Assembly (NCBI GenBank): GCA_903844155.1 | Contig: CAIMSU010000164.1 | Coordinates: 1 to 53,958, forward strand | Direction: 5' to 3' | DNA: 53,958 bases | DNA from: an uncultured Pseudomonadota bacterium | Lineage (GTDB): Bacteria > Myxococcota_A > UBA796 > SXON01 | Shown here: positions 40,813 to 50,150 of the stretch, one piece after another | Layout: each line of letters begins with the position of its first letter | Numbering within the stretch: position 1 is the stretch's first letter | The notes under the pieces: model-generated | Seen by the model: only the letters and a program-made list of their open reading frames with translations | Database searches by the model: none | Told to the model about the DNA's origin: nothing | Program-made: the position numbers and the translations under genes

Positions 40813-43365
40813 GTGGAGCCCGACGTGTCCAGCCATTTCCTGACCGACAAGAGCCTCTCCCTCGAAAGCCAGTTTGGCGGCTGGGCGCTCGCCCGTCGGC
40901 GGGCGTTTGCCGAGCCCGGCGTCACCCCCCACTACGCGCCCGATCGCGGCTACCAGATCGAGCACATCGCGCTCGATCTGCGGCTCGACCCCGTCGCCCG
41001 CACCTTCGCAGGCTCCGCGCGCATCCGTTTCCACGCGCTCCCCGGCGGCCCGTCCACGTATGCGCTCGATCTTGACGAATTGACCGTCGACAGCGTCACC
41101 GACGGCGCCGGCGCGCCGCTCCGCTACACCTACGGCGACGGCAAACTTGTGGTCCCGGCCGTCGCAGAGGTCATCGTCGCGTGGCACGGATCGCCGCGTC
41201 GCGGCCTGTACTTTGTGGGTCCCAACCCTTCGGAGCCCGCGCGACTCCCCGAGGTCTGGAGCCAGTGCCAGGACGAAGACGCGCACTTCATTTTCCCGTG
41301 CTTCGATCATCCGGCGATGAAGCACGCGTTCACCACGACCGTCACGGTGCCGGCTGGGTACACCTGCGTCGGCAACGGGCGGCTCTCGCAGCGCGACGGC
41401 GACCGGTGGACCTGGGAGCAGGTCGAGCCGATGCCAGCGTACCTTTGGACGTGCGTGGTCATGCGCGCGGAGGTGGTGACCGAGGAGTGGGACGGCATCC
41501 CGCTCCGCTACGTGGTGCCCGAGGGTGAGCCCGAGGCGCTGGTCCGCAAGGCGTTCGCACGTACGCCGCAGATGATCGCGTTCCTTTCTGGCCTTTACGG
41601 GCGCTACGCCTGGCCGCGGTACGACCAGGTCGTCGTCCACGACTTCATCTTCGGCGGCATGGAGAACACCGCGGCGACCACGCTCCTTGACCTCGTGCTC
41701 ACCGATATTCCCGAGCTTGAATGGGATCCAGACGAGCTCATCGTGCACGAGATGGCGCACCAGTGGTTCGGGGATCTGCTCACGTGCCAGGACTGGTCGC
41801 AGGGCTGGCTGAACGAGGGCTGGGCGACCTACACCGAGTACCTCTGGAACGCGCACGCGGTGGGCGCCGACCACGCCGCCTACGCCCTCTACGAGCAGCT
41901 TGGCAGCTACCTGTCCGAGGACGGCGGGCGCTACCGTCGCCCCATCGTCAGCTACATGTTCCGCGAGCCGATCGACGTCTTTGACCGGCACCTCTACGAG
42001 AAGGGCGCCCTCGTACTGCACACGCTTCGTGCGGAGCTGGGCGAGGACGCTTTCTGGGCGGGCGTCCGGCTTTATCTCGCGCGCCACCGCTACCAGACCG
42101 TCCACACGCGCCACTTCCAACGCGCGATGGAGGACGCGACCGGTCGCACGCTCGATCGTTTCTTCGACCAGTTTGTGTACAGCCCCGGACATCCGGCGTT
42201 GGAGGTAGCAGTTTCGCACGACGCCGGGATGGTCTCGGTGCATGTGAAGCAAACGCAGGAGGGCGACGGCGTCCCCAGCGCCTACGCGTTCCCGTTGCTC
42301 ATCGGCGTTGGCGGCCAGGAACACCGGGTCACGGTCGACCAGCGGGAGCGCGGCTTTACGTTCCCGAGCATCGAGGCCCCGGCTTTCGTCCGGATCGACG
42401 GGGACTTCCGCATGCTCGCGGAGATCAAGCTCAAGGCACCCCGGAGCTGGCTGATCGCCGCTCTGAAGGGTGACTCAGGCGCCATCGGGCGTATCCGCGC
42501 CGCCAAGGCGCTCGCGGAAGAAGGCTCGTTGGAGGCGGTGGATGCGCTGTGCTCCCGCCTCTCCGGCGAGGTGGCGGAGGCGTTCTGGGGCGTGCGTGGC
42601 GAGATCGCCGACCTGCTCGGCGAGCGCGGCGGCGAACGGGCGACGGCTGCGCTGATCGTGGCGTTGGACGATGGCAGTGCCCGGGTACGGCGCCGGGTCG
42701 TGAGCGCACTGGGTGGCATCCGTCGACCGGAGGCTGCGGCGGCGTTGGCCGCCCGGAAATCGGACGTCAGCATCCTCGTCGAGGGGGAGATCGCCAAGGC
42801 GCTCGGCAAGCTGCGGGATTCGTCGGCGCGTGCGCGATGCGAGGCCCTGCTCCCGCGCGAGAGTTGGAGCGAGATCCTACGCTGTCGCGCGATCGAGGGC
42901 CTGAGCCTGCTCCGTGACGCTGCGGTGCTGCCGACGTTGTTGGACTGGACGCGCACGGACAAGCCCGTCCGCGCTCGGGCCGCCGCCTGTGGTGCGCTGG
43001 CGCGGATCGGCGACGAGGTCGAGGTCACGCGAACCGGTGCCGTCGAGCGGCTGATCGAGTTGGCCGAAGACGACAATTTCCGGGTCCAGGTCTCGGCGAT
43101 CAACGCGCTGGGAACGCTGCGAGACGGGCGCGCGGTGCCGGTGCTCGAGCGGGCGCACGGGAGCGCGGGCGATGGCCGCTGTCGGCGATTGGCCTGGGAG
43201 GCGCTCGCGAACATCCGGGAGGGGCGGACGACGGCGGAGGGTCTCGCAGCCCTTCGTGGCCAGGTCGACGGGCTCGCGGACGAGAACCGTCGCCTGCGGG
43301 ACCGCGTCGAGAAGGTCGAGGGCCGGCCCGCAACGCCCGCACCCCTCGCCGGCGGCAAGAGCTAA
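40813..43365 (+). CDS. M1-family aminopeptidase with HEAT-repeat tail
   Basis: Zinc aminopeptidase removing N-terminal residues from peptides. Domains in order: N-terminal beta domain (about 30-190), catalytic domain with GGMENT, H312-EMAHQWFGD and the third zinc ligand Glu in LNEGWATY, then HEAT-type helical repeats from about 545 to 790 (GDSGAIGRIRAAKALAE onward). A short terminal coiled coil (GQVDGLADENRRLRDRVEKV) follows, then a Pro/Gly end. No signal peptide is evident, so it is probably cytosolic. GTG 40813 has GGGGG eight bases upstream; TTG 40795 is possible. Confidence 0.9.
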   Translation: MEPDVSSHFLTDKSLSLESQFGGWALARRRAFAEPGVTPHYAPDRGYQIEHIALDLRLDPVARTFAGSARIRFHALPGGPSTYALDLDELTVDSVTDGAGAPLRYTYGDGKLVVPAVAEVIVAWHGSPRRGLYFVGPNPSEPARLPEVWSQCQDEDAHFIFPCFDHPAMKHAFTTTVTVPAGYTCVGNGRLSQRDGDRWTWEQVEPMPAYLWTCVVMRAEVVTEEWDGIPLRYVVPEGEPEALVRKAFARTPQMIAFLSGLYGRYAWPRYDQVVVHDFIFGGMENTAATTLLDLVLTDIPELEWDPDELIVHEMAHQWFGDLLTCQDWSQGWLNEGWATYTEYLWNAHAVGADHAAYALYEQLGSYLSEDGGRYRRPIVSYMFREPIDVFDRHLYEKGALVLHTLRAELGEDAFWAGVRLYLARHRYQTVHTRHFQRAMEDATGRTLDRFFDQFVYSPGHPALEVAVSHDAGMVSVHVKQTQEGDGVPSAYAFPLLIGVGGQEHRVTVDQRERGFTFPSIEAPAFVRIDGDFRMLAEIKLKAPRSWLIAALKGDSGAIGRIRAAKALAEEGSLEAVDALCSRLSGEVAEAFWGVRGEIADLLGERGGERATAALIVALDDGSARVRRRVVSALGGIRRPEAAAALAARKSDVSILVEGEIAKALGKLRDSSARARCEALLPRESWSEILRCRAIEGLSLLRDAAVLPTLLDWTRTDKPVRARAAACGALARIGDEVEVTRTGAVERLIELAEDDNFRVQVSAINALGTLRDGRAVPVLERAHGSAGDGRCRRLAWEALANIREGRTTAEGLAALRGQVDGLADENRRLRDRVEKVEGRPATPAPLAGGKS

Positions 43366-43368
43366 GCC

Positions 43369-44229
43369 ATGTACAACCTCGCGATTGCGCTTGGTGGAAG
43401 CATCGTCCTGTTCGTCGCCGGCTGGGCGTTGGACGGCTGGGTCGCCGGGATCGTGCCTGCGTTGCTCGCGCTCATCGGGGTCTACATCTACCTGGCGCGT
43501 CGCACGGGAAAGCAGGTCGAAGCCATCTTCCTGCGTGCGATGGCGAGCTTGCAGGCGGGCGATGTGGACACTGGCCGGGCCGCGTTCCTGGAGGCGCTGC
43601 CGCTCGGGAAGTGGCAGTTCCTGGTCGCCGAGCAGGTGCACGGTCAGATCGGCCAGCTCATCTACCAGCAGGCGTGCGGAAACCTGATCGAGCACAAGTA
43701 CACGCGCGACGCGGCCAAGAAGGCGCTCGGCGAGGAGAAGCTGCGAGAGGCGCTGGCGGAGCTGGCGCTGGCGTGGTCGCGCGACTGGCGCTCGCAGATG
43801 GTGCGCGCCCTTTGCTTGCACCGGCTGAACCGCTTCGACGAGCTCCTCCCGGTGATGGACAAGGCCGAAGGCGGCGGTGCGAGCGAGCCACTCTACTGGG
43901 GCATGTGGGCGTGGATGCTGAACGACCAGAAAAAGCGCGACGAAGCCTTGCAGATCGTCGGGCGTGGCCTCGCGGCGAACGCGGGGTCCAAGTCCCTGCT
44001 GGCCGTGCAGGAGGCGTTCACCAACAAGCGTCGGCCGGACATGACGGTATTCGGTGAGCAGTGGTACGCGCTGATGCCCGACGAGATCCCCAAAGAGCGG
44101 CTGATGGAGATGGCGCAGGCGCAGCAGGGGAAGGCCGGCGGCCCCGTCGCCGCGAACCAGCCGATGCCGCAATCCCGGGAACAGCGGCGGGCCGCCTCGC
44201 AAAAGACGTGGCCCCAGCCTCGCCGGTAG
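43369..44229 (+). CDS. Membrane-anchored TPR-like protein
   Basis: A 286-residue protein with two adjacent N-terminal hydrophobic helices (about 4-22 and 25-42), a basic RRTGKQ, then a helical, TPR-like body (LRAMASLQAGDVDTGRAAF, LREALAELALAWSRDW, DEALQIVGRGLAANAG). The tail is rich in Gln, Pro and Arg. It is most likely anchored in the inner membrane with a cytoplasmic helical domain. It follows the M1 peptidase stop after three bases and is probably co-transcribed. Function unknown. Confidence 0.75.
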   Translation: MYNLAIALGGSIVLFVAGWALDGWVAGIVPALLALIGVYIYLARRTGKQVEAIFLRAMASLQAGDVDTGRAAFLEALPLGKWQFLVAEQVHGQIGQLIYQQACGNLIEHKYTRDAAKKALGEEKLREALAELALAWSRDWRSQMVRALCLHRLNRFDELLPVMDKAEGGGASEPLYWGMWAWMLNDQKKRDEALQIVGRGLAANAGSKSLLAVQEAFTNKRRPDMTVFGEQWYALMPDEIPKERLMEMAQAQQGKAGGPVAANQPMPQSREQRRAASQKTWPQPRR

Positions 44230-44295
44230 GCGCCACGCGCGACGCGTCCTCGTAAGAAATCCGCAAGGTCTACGACGGAGAGGCCCGTTTCGCAG

Positions 44296-44324
44296 TTGAC
44301 ACCGGACGCCGCTGGGGGGACACT
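44296..44324 (+). promoter_or_regulatory. Likely promoter of the pseudo-receiver gene
   Basis: TTGACA (44296-44301), 17 bases, GACACT (44319-44324). The box ends eight bases before ATG 44333 and there is no ribosome binding site, so the transcript would be nearly leaderless. Confidence 0.5.
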
Positions 44325-44332
44325 GCCGGCGC

Positions 44333-45115
44333 ATGGCCACTCGCACCGTCCTCGTCGTCGACACCAACCCCTCCACCGCGCAACGCGTGGCGGACGCGGT
44401 GGCCGCCTCGCCCTTCAGCGTGAAGTCGGCGGCGTCACTGCCCGAGGCCGATGCCATCGTCGACCAGTGCGAGATCACGGCGATCATCGCGGCGTTGACC
44501 TTTCCGAAGGGCAACGGCTACGACTTTGCGAAGTCGGTGAAGGCGCGGCAACCCGCGGCGGCCGTGTTCCTGGTCAGCGGCGGGTTTGAGGTCTACCAGG
44601 CGGCGCGCGCCGAGGCCTCGGGGGTCGATGGTCGGATGTCGCGGCCGTTGCAGCCCGATGCGGTTCGCAAGCAGCTTGAGGGCGCGCTCGGGCCGATCAC
44701 GCCCGAGCCGGCTGGCCCTGCGGGTCAGGCCGAGGAGGTCGAGCCGATGTCGATCCCGGGCGACGCGGTCGAGCAGGTTGAGGCGGCTGAGCCGCGAACG
44801 CTCGCAGCGCGCCTTGCGACGCCGATCGGCGACGAGCGGCTTGGCAGCTTCATCCCGCGTGATTGGAGCCAGCTTCCCGTTGTCCGCGTGGACCCGAACG
44901 TGGTCGGTCCGGCGATCGAACGGGCGATCCTCGAGGTGCTCCCCGAGGTTGTCGAGGCGGTGCTTCGCAAGGCGCTGTCGAGCTCGCGCAGCTTCCGGGA
45001 TCTGGTGGAGGTCGCGGTCGACGATGCCGTGCGCGATCAGGTCCCCGACATCGCGCGTCGCGTGATTCGCGAGCGGCTGGCTGAGATGGAAGCGAGCCGG
45101 ACGGGCGAGAGCTGA
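44333..45115 (+). CDS. Degenerate response-regulator receiver protein
   Basis: Residues 1-120 follow the CheY fold: TVLVVDTNPS with the acidic residue at 10, helix and strand order, and an FLVSGG strand. The phospho-acceptor slot, four residues before the conserved Pro58 in TFPKGNG, is Ala54, and the usual Lys-Pro is replaced by SRPLQP. It therefore cannot be phosphorylated in the normal way. A Pro/Glu-rich linker (125-165) leads to a helical C-terminal domain (IERAILEVLPEVVEAVLRKAL, then DLVEVAVDDAV). Such pseudo-receivers act as protein-binding modules in myxobacteria. It converges on valS with four bases between the stops. Confidence 0.78.
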   Translation: MATRTVLVVDTNPSTAQRVADAVAASPFSVKSAASLPEADAIVDQCEITAIIAALTFPKGNGYDFAKSVKARQPAAAVFLVSGGFEVYQAARAEASGVDGRMSRPLQPDAVRKQLEGALGPITPEPAGPAGQAEEVEPMSIPGDAVEQVEAAEPRTLAARLATPIGDERLGSFIPRDWSQLPVVRVDPNVVGPAIERAILEVLPEVVEAVLRKALSSSRSFRDLVEVAVDDAVRDQVPDIARRVIRERLAEMEASRTGES

Positions 45116-45119
45116 AGCG

Positions 45120-47759
45120 CTATGGAAGCGCTGCCAGCGCGGCGGTGAGGCTCGCGCGTTTGTCCACTTCCCCCGCCAGCTCTCCGCGCGTCTTGGCCAG
45201 GAGCTGCGGCGGCGCCTTGGACACGAAGGCCTCGTTTCCGAGCCGAGCTTCCAGGAACGCGATCGACTTGTCGAGCTTCTCGATCTCGCGGGTCAGCCGT
45301 TCGCGCTCCTTGCCGCTGTCGAGCACGCCGGAGAGGTCCACGTAGACCTCCTCGCCGGCGATGACAAGGACAGCCGCCTGGTCGGGGCGGGCGCCGGGTG
45401 CGATGGTCACGTTGGCGAGGTCCCGGAGCGCCGCTGAGTGGCCAGCGAACAGCGTCGTCAGCGCCCCGGCGTTCGTCGCAGTCAGGGGGATCTTCGCTGC
45501 GAGGCCCTTGTCCGCGCGCAATCGTCGCACCGCTGAGATCGCCTCCTGCAGCGCGGCGATGGCGTCGGGCGCCCCCTGACGGGCGACACCGTCGGCAGCG
45601 CGCGCGTGGTCGAATTCGGCGCGCTTCGGAAAATTCGCGACCATCACGCTGCCGGCCTCGGCATTCCCGGGCAGGTTCCGCCACAGTTCCTCGCCGAAGA
45701 AGGGCATGAACGGGTGGATCAACCGCGACAGGGCGTGAAAGACGGTCCACAGGGTGAATTGCGCGCCGGCCTTCGCCGCCCCGTCCTCGCCGTACAGCGC
45801 GGGCTTGGAGAACTCCAGGTACCAGTCACAAAGCTCGTACCACGTGAATTGGTAGATCGCGGACGCGGCGAGGTCAAAGCGGTAGCCGTCCAGCGCAGCT
45901 CGCACCTCACCAACGCATCGGTCCAGGCAAAGCAGGATCCACCGGTCATACGGCCCGGGAGACGCGGTCGCGGGACGCTCACGCACGTGCATGTGCAGGA
46001 ACCGGTAGGCGTTCCAGACCTTGTTCTGGAACTTGGACCAGGCTTCCACCTGCTTCTCGCTCCAGAGGATGTCGCGTCCGAGGCCGGCCATGCCCGTCAG
46101 CGTCATCCGGAACGCGTCAACGCCGACGCGATCGATCGCCTCCACGGGATCCACGACGTTGCCCTTGGTCTTCGACATCTTGTCGCCGTGCTCGTCGCGC
46201 ACCAGACCGTGGATGTAGACGTCCTTGAAGGGCACGTGCCCCATGTGGTGCAGCCCCATGAACATCATCCGGGCGACCCAGAAGAAGATGATGTCGAAGC
46301 CCGTCAAAAGCACGGCGGTCGGGTAGTATTTCGCCAGATCCGGGGTCTTCTCGGGCCAGCCGAGGGTCGAGAAGGGCCAGAGCGCCGAGCTGAACCAGGT
46401 GTCCAGCACGTCCTCGTCCTGTCGCAGGTCGGCGCTGCCGCACTTCTCGCACGCGGTCGGGTCCACGCGTCCCACGGTCACGTGCTGACAGGTCCCGCAG
46501 TGCCAGGCCGGGATGCGGTGGCCCCACCACAATTGCCGGGAGATGCACCAGTCTTTGACGTCCTTGAGCCAGGCGAAGTAGGTGTTCTTCCACTGGTCGG
46601 GCCAGAACGTGGTGAACCCGTGCTCGACGGCGCCAACTGCCGGCGTTGCAAGCGGCTTCATCTTCATGAACCACTGTGTCGAGATCATCGGCTCGACGAT
46701 CGCGCCAGAGCGTTGGCTCTTCGGGAGCGTCATCACGTGGTCCTTGCGACCGCGGAACAGCCCAAGCGCTTCCAGATCGGCCTTCACACGCTTTCGGGCC
46801 TCGAACCGGTCCAAACCCGCGTAGGAGCCGCCGTTCTCGTTCACCTTCCCGTCCGGCGTGAAGATCGAGATCATCGGCAGCGAATGCCGGATGCCGACCT
46901 CGTGGTCGTTGAAGTCGTGCGCGGGCGTCACCTTGACCGCGCCCGAGCCGAAGGCCATGTCGACGAGGATGCTGTCGCCGACGATGGGGATGGCGCGGTC
47001 GACGAACGGGTGACGCACCGTTTGCCCGATCAGGTGCTTGTAGCGCGGATCGTCGGGGTGGACGGCGACGGCCGTGTCGCCAAGCATCGTCTCCGGTCGC
47101 GTGGTGGCGACGACGATCTCGCCGCTCCCGTCGGACAACGGGTAGGCAAAGCTCCAGATTTCGCCGTTGACGCCCTCCTCCGTCTCGACCTCCAGGTCAG
47201 ACAGCGCGGTCAGCCCCACCGGGTCCCAGTTGATGAGGCGCGTCGCACGGTAGATCAACCCTTCCTCGTACAATCTCACGAAGTTCTCGCGCACCGCGCG
47301 CGACAGGCCCTCGTCCATCGTGAACCGCTCGCGCGACCAGTCGCAGCTCACGCCCAACCGCCGCAACTGTCGCACGATGTTCCCGCCCGAAGACTCCTTC
47401 CACTCCCACACGCACCCGAGAAACTTCTCGCGACCAAGCTCCTTTCTCTCGATGCCCTGCGCGCGAAGCTGTCGCTCCACCACCCACTGCGTCGCGATGC
47501 CGGCGTGGTCCGTTCCCGGCAACCACAGGACGTTGTACCCGTCCATGCGCTTGTACCGGATCAGCACGTCCTGCAGCGTGTTGTTGAGGGCGTGGCCCAT
47601 GTGCAGGTTGCCGGTCACGTTCGGCGGCGGGATGACGATGCAGTACGCCTCGCCCGGAGCGCTCGGGTCCGCCGAAAACACGCCTGAGGCCTCCCATTCC
47701 GGGTAGTAGCGGGCCGCGGCGGCGTTGGAGTCGTAGTACTGGGGGAGTTCCGTGGGCAT
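45120..47759 (-). CDS. valS: Valyl-tRNA synthetase
   Basis: Charges tRNA-Val. Class I synthetase of 879 residues with NLHMGH (HIGH motif, 51-56), the CP1 editing domain (TTRPETMLGDTAVAVHP), a zinc-ribbon-like CGTC...CEKCG, and KMSKTKGN (KMSKS motif, about 545). A C-terminal coiled coil (KERERLTREIEKLDKSIAFL) contacts the tRNA. Length and domain order are typical of ValRS. ATG 47759 begins MPTELPQYYD; the longer frame upstream runs into the divergent lipoprotein promoter region. Confidence 0.97.
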   Translation of the reverse strand: MPTELPQYYDSNAAAARYYPEWEASGVFSADPSAPGEAYCIVIPPPNVTGNLHMGHALNNTLQDVLIRYKRMDGYNVLWLPGTDHAGIATQWVVERQLRAQGIERKELGREKFLGCVWEWKESSGGNIVRQLRRLGVSCDWSRERFTMDEGLSRAVRENFVRLYEEGLIYRATRLINWDPVGLTALSDLEVETEEGVNGEIWSFAYPLSDGSGEIVVATTRPETMLGDTAVAVHPDDPRYKHLIGQTVRHPFVDRAIPIVGDSILVDMAFGSGAVKVTPAHDFNDHEVGIRHSLPMISIFTPDGKVNENGGSYAGLDRFEARKRVKADLEALGLFRGRKDHVMTLPKSQRSGAIVEPMISTQWFMKMKPLATPAVGAVEHGFTTFWPDQWKNTYFAWLKDVKDWCISRQLWWGHRIPAWHCGTCQHVTVGRVDPTACEKCGSADLRQDEDVLDTWFSSALWPFSTLGWPEKTPDLAKYYPTAVLLTGFDIIFFWVARMMFMGLHHMGHVPFKDVYIHGLVRDEHGDKMSKTKGNVVDPVEAIDRVGVDAFRMTLTGMAGLGRDILWSEKQVEAWSKFQNKVWNAYRFLHMHVRERPATASPGPYDRWILLCLDRCVGEVRAALDGYRFDLAASAIYQFTWYELCDWYLEFSKPALYGEDGAAKAGAQFTLWTVFHALSRLIHPFMPFFGEELWRNLPGNAEAGSVMVANFPKRAEFDHARAADGVARQGAPDAIAALQEAISAVRRLRADKGLAAKIPLTATNAGALTTLFAGHSAALRDLANVTIAPGARPDQAAVLVIAGEEVYVDLSGVLDSGKERERLTREIEKLDKSIAFLEARLGNEAFVSKAPPQLLAKTRGELAGEVDKRASLTAALAALP

Positions 47760-47824
47760 CGGCGCGGCTAACGCAGCCCCACCCCCCTCGCCGCCCGGAT
47801 ACACGGGCCACGTCCGGAGCCTCG

Positions 47825-48817
47825 ATGCCCTCACCCGCCCGTCTGCTTCCCCTCCTCGGCCTCCTCGTCGCCTGCAGCGGAAAACCCGCCTCGGACGCCG
47901 CAGCGGACAGCGGAGCCGGCGACACCGCCCCCGCCGGTCCCGCAGCGCTCGCGACCCTGTCGGACGGCGCCTGCCCCGACATGACGACGTCCGGCACCTC
48001 CACGTTCCAGTCCAGCGGCGAGGACCGGCAGGTCACCGTGATCATCCCCTCGTCGCCCCAGCCAAAGATGGCGGTCGACTTCTTCTTTCACGGCGTGACC
48101 GACCCGAGCACCACGTCCAACCCCGGCGGCGACACCGCAACGGGCCTTGGCCTCCAGGCTTTGGCCGATTCAACCAACACCGTCTGGATCGTCCCCGACG
48201 CGCCCGTCCAGAACCTGTTGGGCGTCATGAACGTCTACCTCTGGGACCTCGCGCAGACCGACGACCACGACCTCGTCCTCTACGACGACCTGCGCACCTG
48301 CGTCGGCCAGAACCTCGACGTCGACCTTTCCCGGCTGTCTACCGTCGGATTCTCCGGCGGCGCGCTCTGGAACACCGTCGTCCTCGGCAACCGCGCGGAC
48401 ACGATCGCCACCGCGGTTGAACTCTCCGGTGGCAGTGACGTCGTCGTCTCCGGGTACAACAACAACGCCCCGATCTCCGTCTACAATTCGCCCGTCACCA
48501 ACATCCCCGTGCTCCTCACGACCGGCGCGGATGGCGAGGATGTGTGGCCGAGCAAGTCGATGGTGGTGGTGGACTTCTGGGCCGCGTCCAACACGCTGCA
48601 GGGAAAACTGTACGATGACAGCCACTTTGTCGTGCGATGCGCGGACAGCAACGGGCACGTGATGGGCAACAAGGACTGGAACATCGCGCAGGCGTGGATC
48701 GCCAACCAGACCTACGGCGGCGCGTCGGAATTCCAGGCGAACGGCCTCGGTTCTGACGCGAGCTGGTGCGCGGATGTGACGTCCGACACGGTCGACACGG
48801 GCACGAGCGGGTCCTGA
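47825..48817 (+). CDS. Secreted lipoprotein, esterase-like
   Basis: A 330-residue protein with a type II signal peptide: MPSPARLLPLLGLLVAC, lipidated at Cys17, then an Asp/Ala/Gly/Thr spacer. The mature part resembles an alpha/beta hydrolase of the PHB-depolymerase/feruloyl-esterase kind: VDFFFHG, the nucleophile elbow GFSGGA (about 178-183), LLTTGADGEDVWP, and a late His in DSNGHVMG. CCGGAG six bases upstream supports the ATG. It is followed at once by another lipoprotein gene with glycosidase motifs, suggesting joint polysaccharide breakdown. The substrate is unknown. Confidence 0.75.
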   Translation: MPSPARLLPLLGLLVACSGKPASDAAADSGAGDTAPAGPAALATLSDGACPDMTTSGTSTFQSSGEDRQVTVIIPSSPQPKMAVDFFFHGVTDPSTTSNPGGDTATGLGLQALADSTNTVWIVPDAPVQNLLGVMNVYLWDLAQTDDHDLVLYDDLRTCVGQNLDVDLSRLSTVGFSGGALWNTVVLGNRADTIATAVELSGGSDVVVSGYNNNAPISVYNSPVTNIPVLLTTGADGEDVWPSKSMVVVDFWAASNTLQGKLYDDSHFVVRCADSNGHVMGNKDWNIAQAWIANQTYGGASEFQANGLGSDASWCADVTSDTVDTGTSGS

Positions 48818-48818
48818 C

Positions 48819-50150
48819 GTGACGCGGGTTCGATTTGCTACGGCGTTCGCCCTCGGCCTGGTTGCGGGTTGCAAGCCGGCGGAGACGAGCGTAGCCCCGG
48901 ACCTCGGGCAGGGCGTCGTCGTTGCGGACGCGGCGGGCGGTGTGTGCGTGTCCGTGCAACTGGACAGGTATGACGCGGATCATCGCGCGGCGATGGTGGC
49001 GGCGCTGCAGGGGATGGGGGTCGCGGAGATCCGCAACGATCTGCTGTGGTCGAACGTTGAGTCGGCGCGCGACGTCTGGGACTGGACGACCGAGGACGCC
49101 TGGGTGAACGCCGCTTCGAACGCTGGCTTTGGCATCATCGCAATGACTGCCTACGGCAACGCCTGGGCGTCGTCCGATCCGCAGGCCGATTCGTACTATC
49201 CTCCGGATGATCCGGCCGATTTTGCGACGTTCGCGGGAATGGCGGCTGACCGATACGCGGGGAAGGTGGTCCGCTTTGAGATCTGGAACGAGCCGAACTC
49301 CGGGTTCCGGTTCTGGAAGGTCGGGGATCCACCAGCAGTTTCGGGCGATCCGGTCGGGTACGCGAACCTGTTCGTGCCCGCCTCAGCGGCGATTCACGCT
49401 GCGAACCCGGGCGCCGAAGTGCAGGTCGGCGGCACGTTCTTCTTGCCGACCGGGATCATCGGCGGTGCGGACTTTGTGACGCAAGCTGCGGTGGCGAACG
49501 CCGGCTTTCTCTCGTCGGCAGACGCGATCGCGTATCATCCGTACACGAGCTACCCGCCGCGGGTCGGACCCGAGGAGAGCGGCGGAGATGCTGGCGAAGT
49601 CGCGATCTGGGACATGGACAGCGCGATGCGGACGGCGGCGCCCGGGCAGGGGCTTGTCATCACCGAAGCGGGCTGGCCCTCCTGGGGCACGGTCGACGAG
49701 CAGACGCAGGCCGACTTCATGCTGCGCGGGTTCGCGCTGGCGCAGGCGGACGGCGTGCGGGATTATTGCACGTACACGCTGGAGGATTTTGAGGACACGT
49801 CCAACCCGGAGGGCGACTTCGGGCTGTACCACTACGGGACGGCGCTCGACGCTTCACAGCGGAAGCCGGCTGGGGATGCGCTCCAGGAATTGAGCACGAA
49901 CATCTACGGAATGGACTGCAACGGGCGCGCGGAGAAGGCGTTGGGGCTGCCGGATGGGGTGTTCGCGGTGAGGTGGTCGAGCCCGGCTGGGAACACGACG
50001 GCGACGATGCTTTGGACCACGTCGGGGACACAGACGGTGACGGTGCCTGAGGCTGCGGCGCTCTGTCCGGCGATCGGCTCCGCGCTCACCATGTCGGTCT
50101 CCGAGACCCCCCAGTGGCTCGTCGAACAAGACTGCCCCAGGCTCGAATGA
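48819..50150 (+). CDS. Lipoprotein glycoside hydrolase (GH-A clan)
   Basis: A 443-residue protein with lipobox VAGC (Cys18) and a TIM-barrel of the GH-A clan (GH5/GH39-like). The acid/base Glu158 is in FEIWNEPN and the nucleophile Glu283 in ITEAGW; a DAIAYHPY strand lies between. The C-terminal 100 residues look like a small beta domain (VFAVRWSSPAGNTTATMLW). GTG 48819 follows the upstream stop by one base. It is distantly related to the broken gene at 30423. It is probably displayed on the outer membrane and degrades a plant or microbial glycan. Confidence 0.8.
   Translation: MTRVRFATAFALGLVAGCKPAETSVAPDLGQGVVVADAAGGVCVSVQLDRYDADHRAAMVAALQGMGVAEIRNDLLWSNVESARDVWDWTTEDAWVNAASNAGFGIIAMTAYGNAWASSDPQADSYYPPDDPADFATFAGMAADRYAGKVVRFEIWNEPNSGFRFWKVGDPPAVSGDPVGYANLFVPASAAIHAANPGAEVQVGGTFFLPTGIIGGADFVTQAAVANAGFLSSADAIAYHPYTSYPPRVGPEESGGDAGEVAIWDMDSAMRTAAPGQGLVITEAGWPSWGTVDEQTQADFMLRGFALAQADGVRDYCTYTLEDFEDTSNPEGDFGLYHYGTALDASQRKPAGDALQELSTNIYGMDCNGRAEKALGLPDGVFAVRWSSPAGNTTATMLWTTSGTQTVTVPEAAALCPAIGSALTMSVSETPQWLVEQDCPRLE

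Noticed and set aside
2410-47775. Recurrent GCGTTAG in gene leaders (2415, 3604, 20924, 28539, 40774, and minus strand near 47768) resembling the 3' core of integron attC sites
   Set aside because: No matching RYYYAAC partner or foldable attC stem was found near any of them, there is no integron integrase, and by base composition about this many copies are expected by chance. TAG also biases them toward non-coding DNA.
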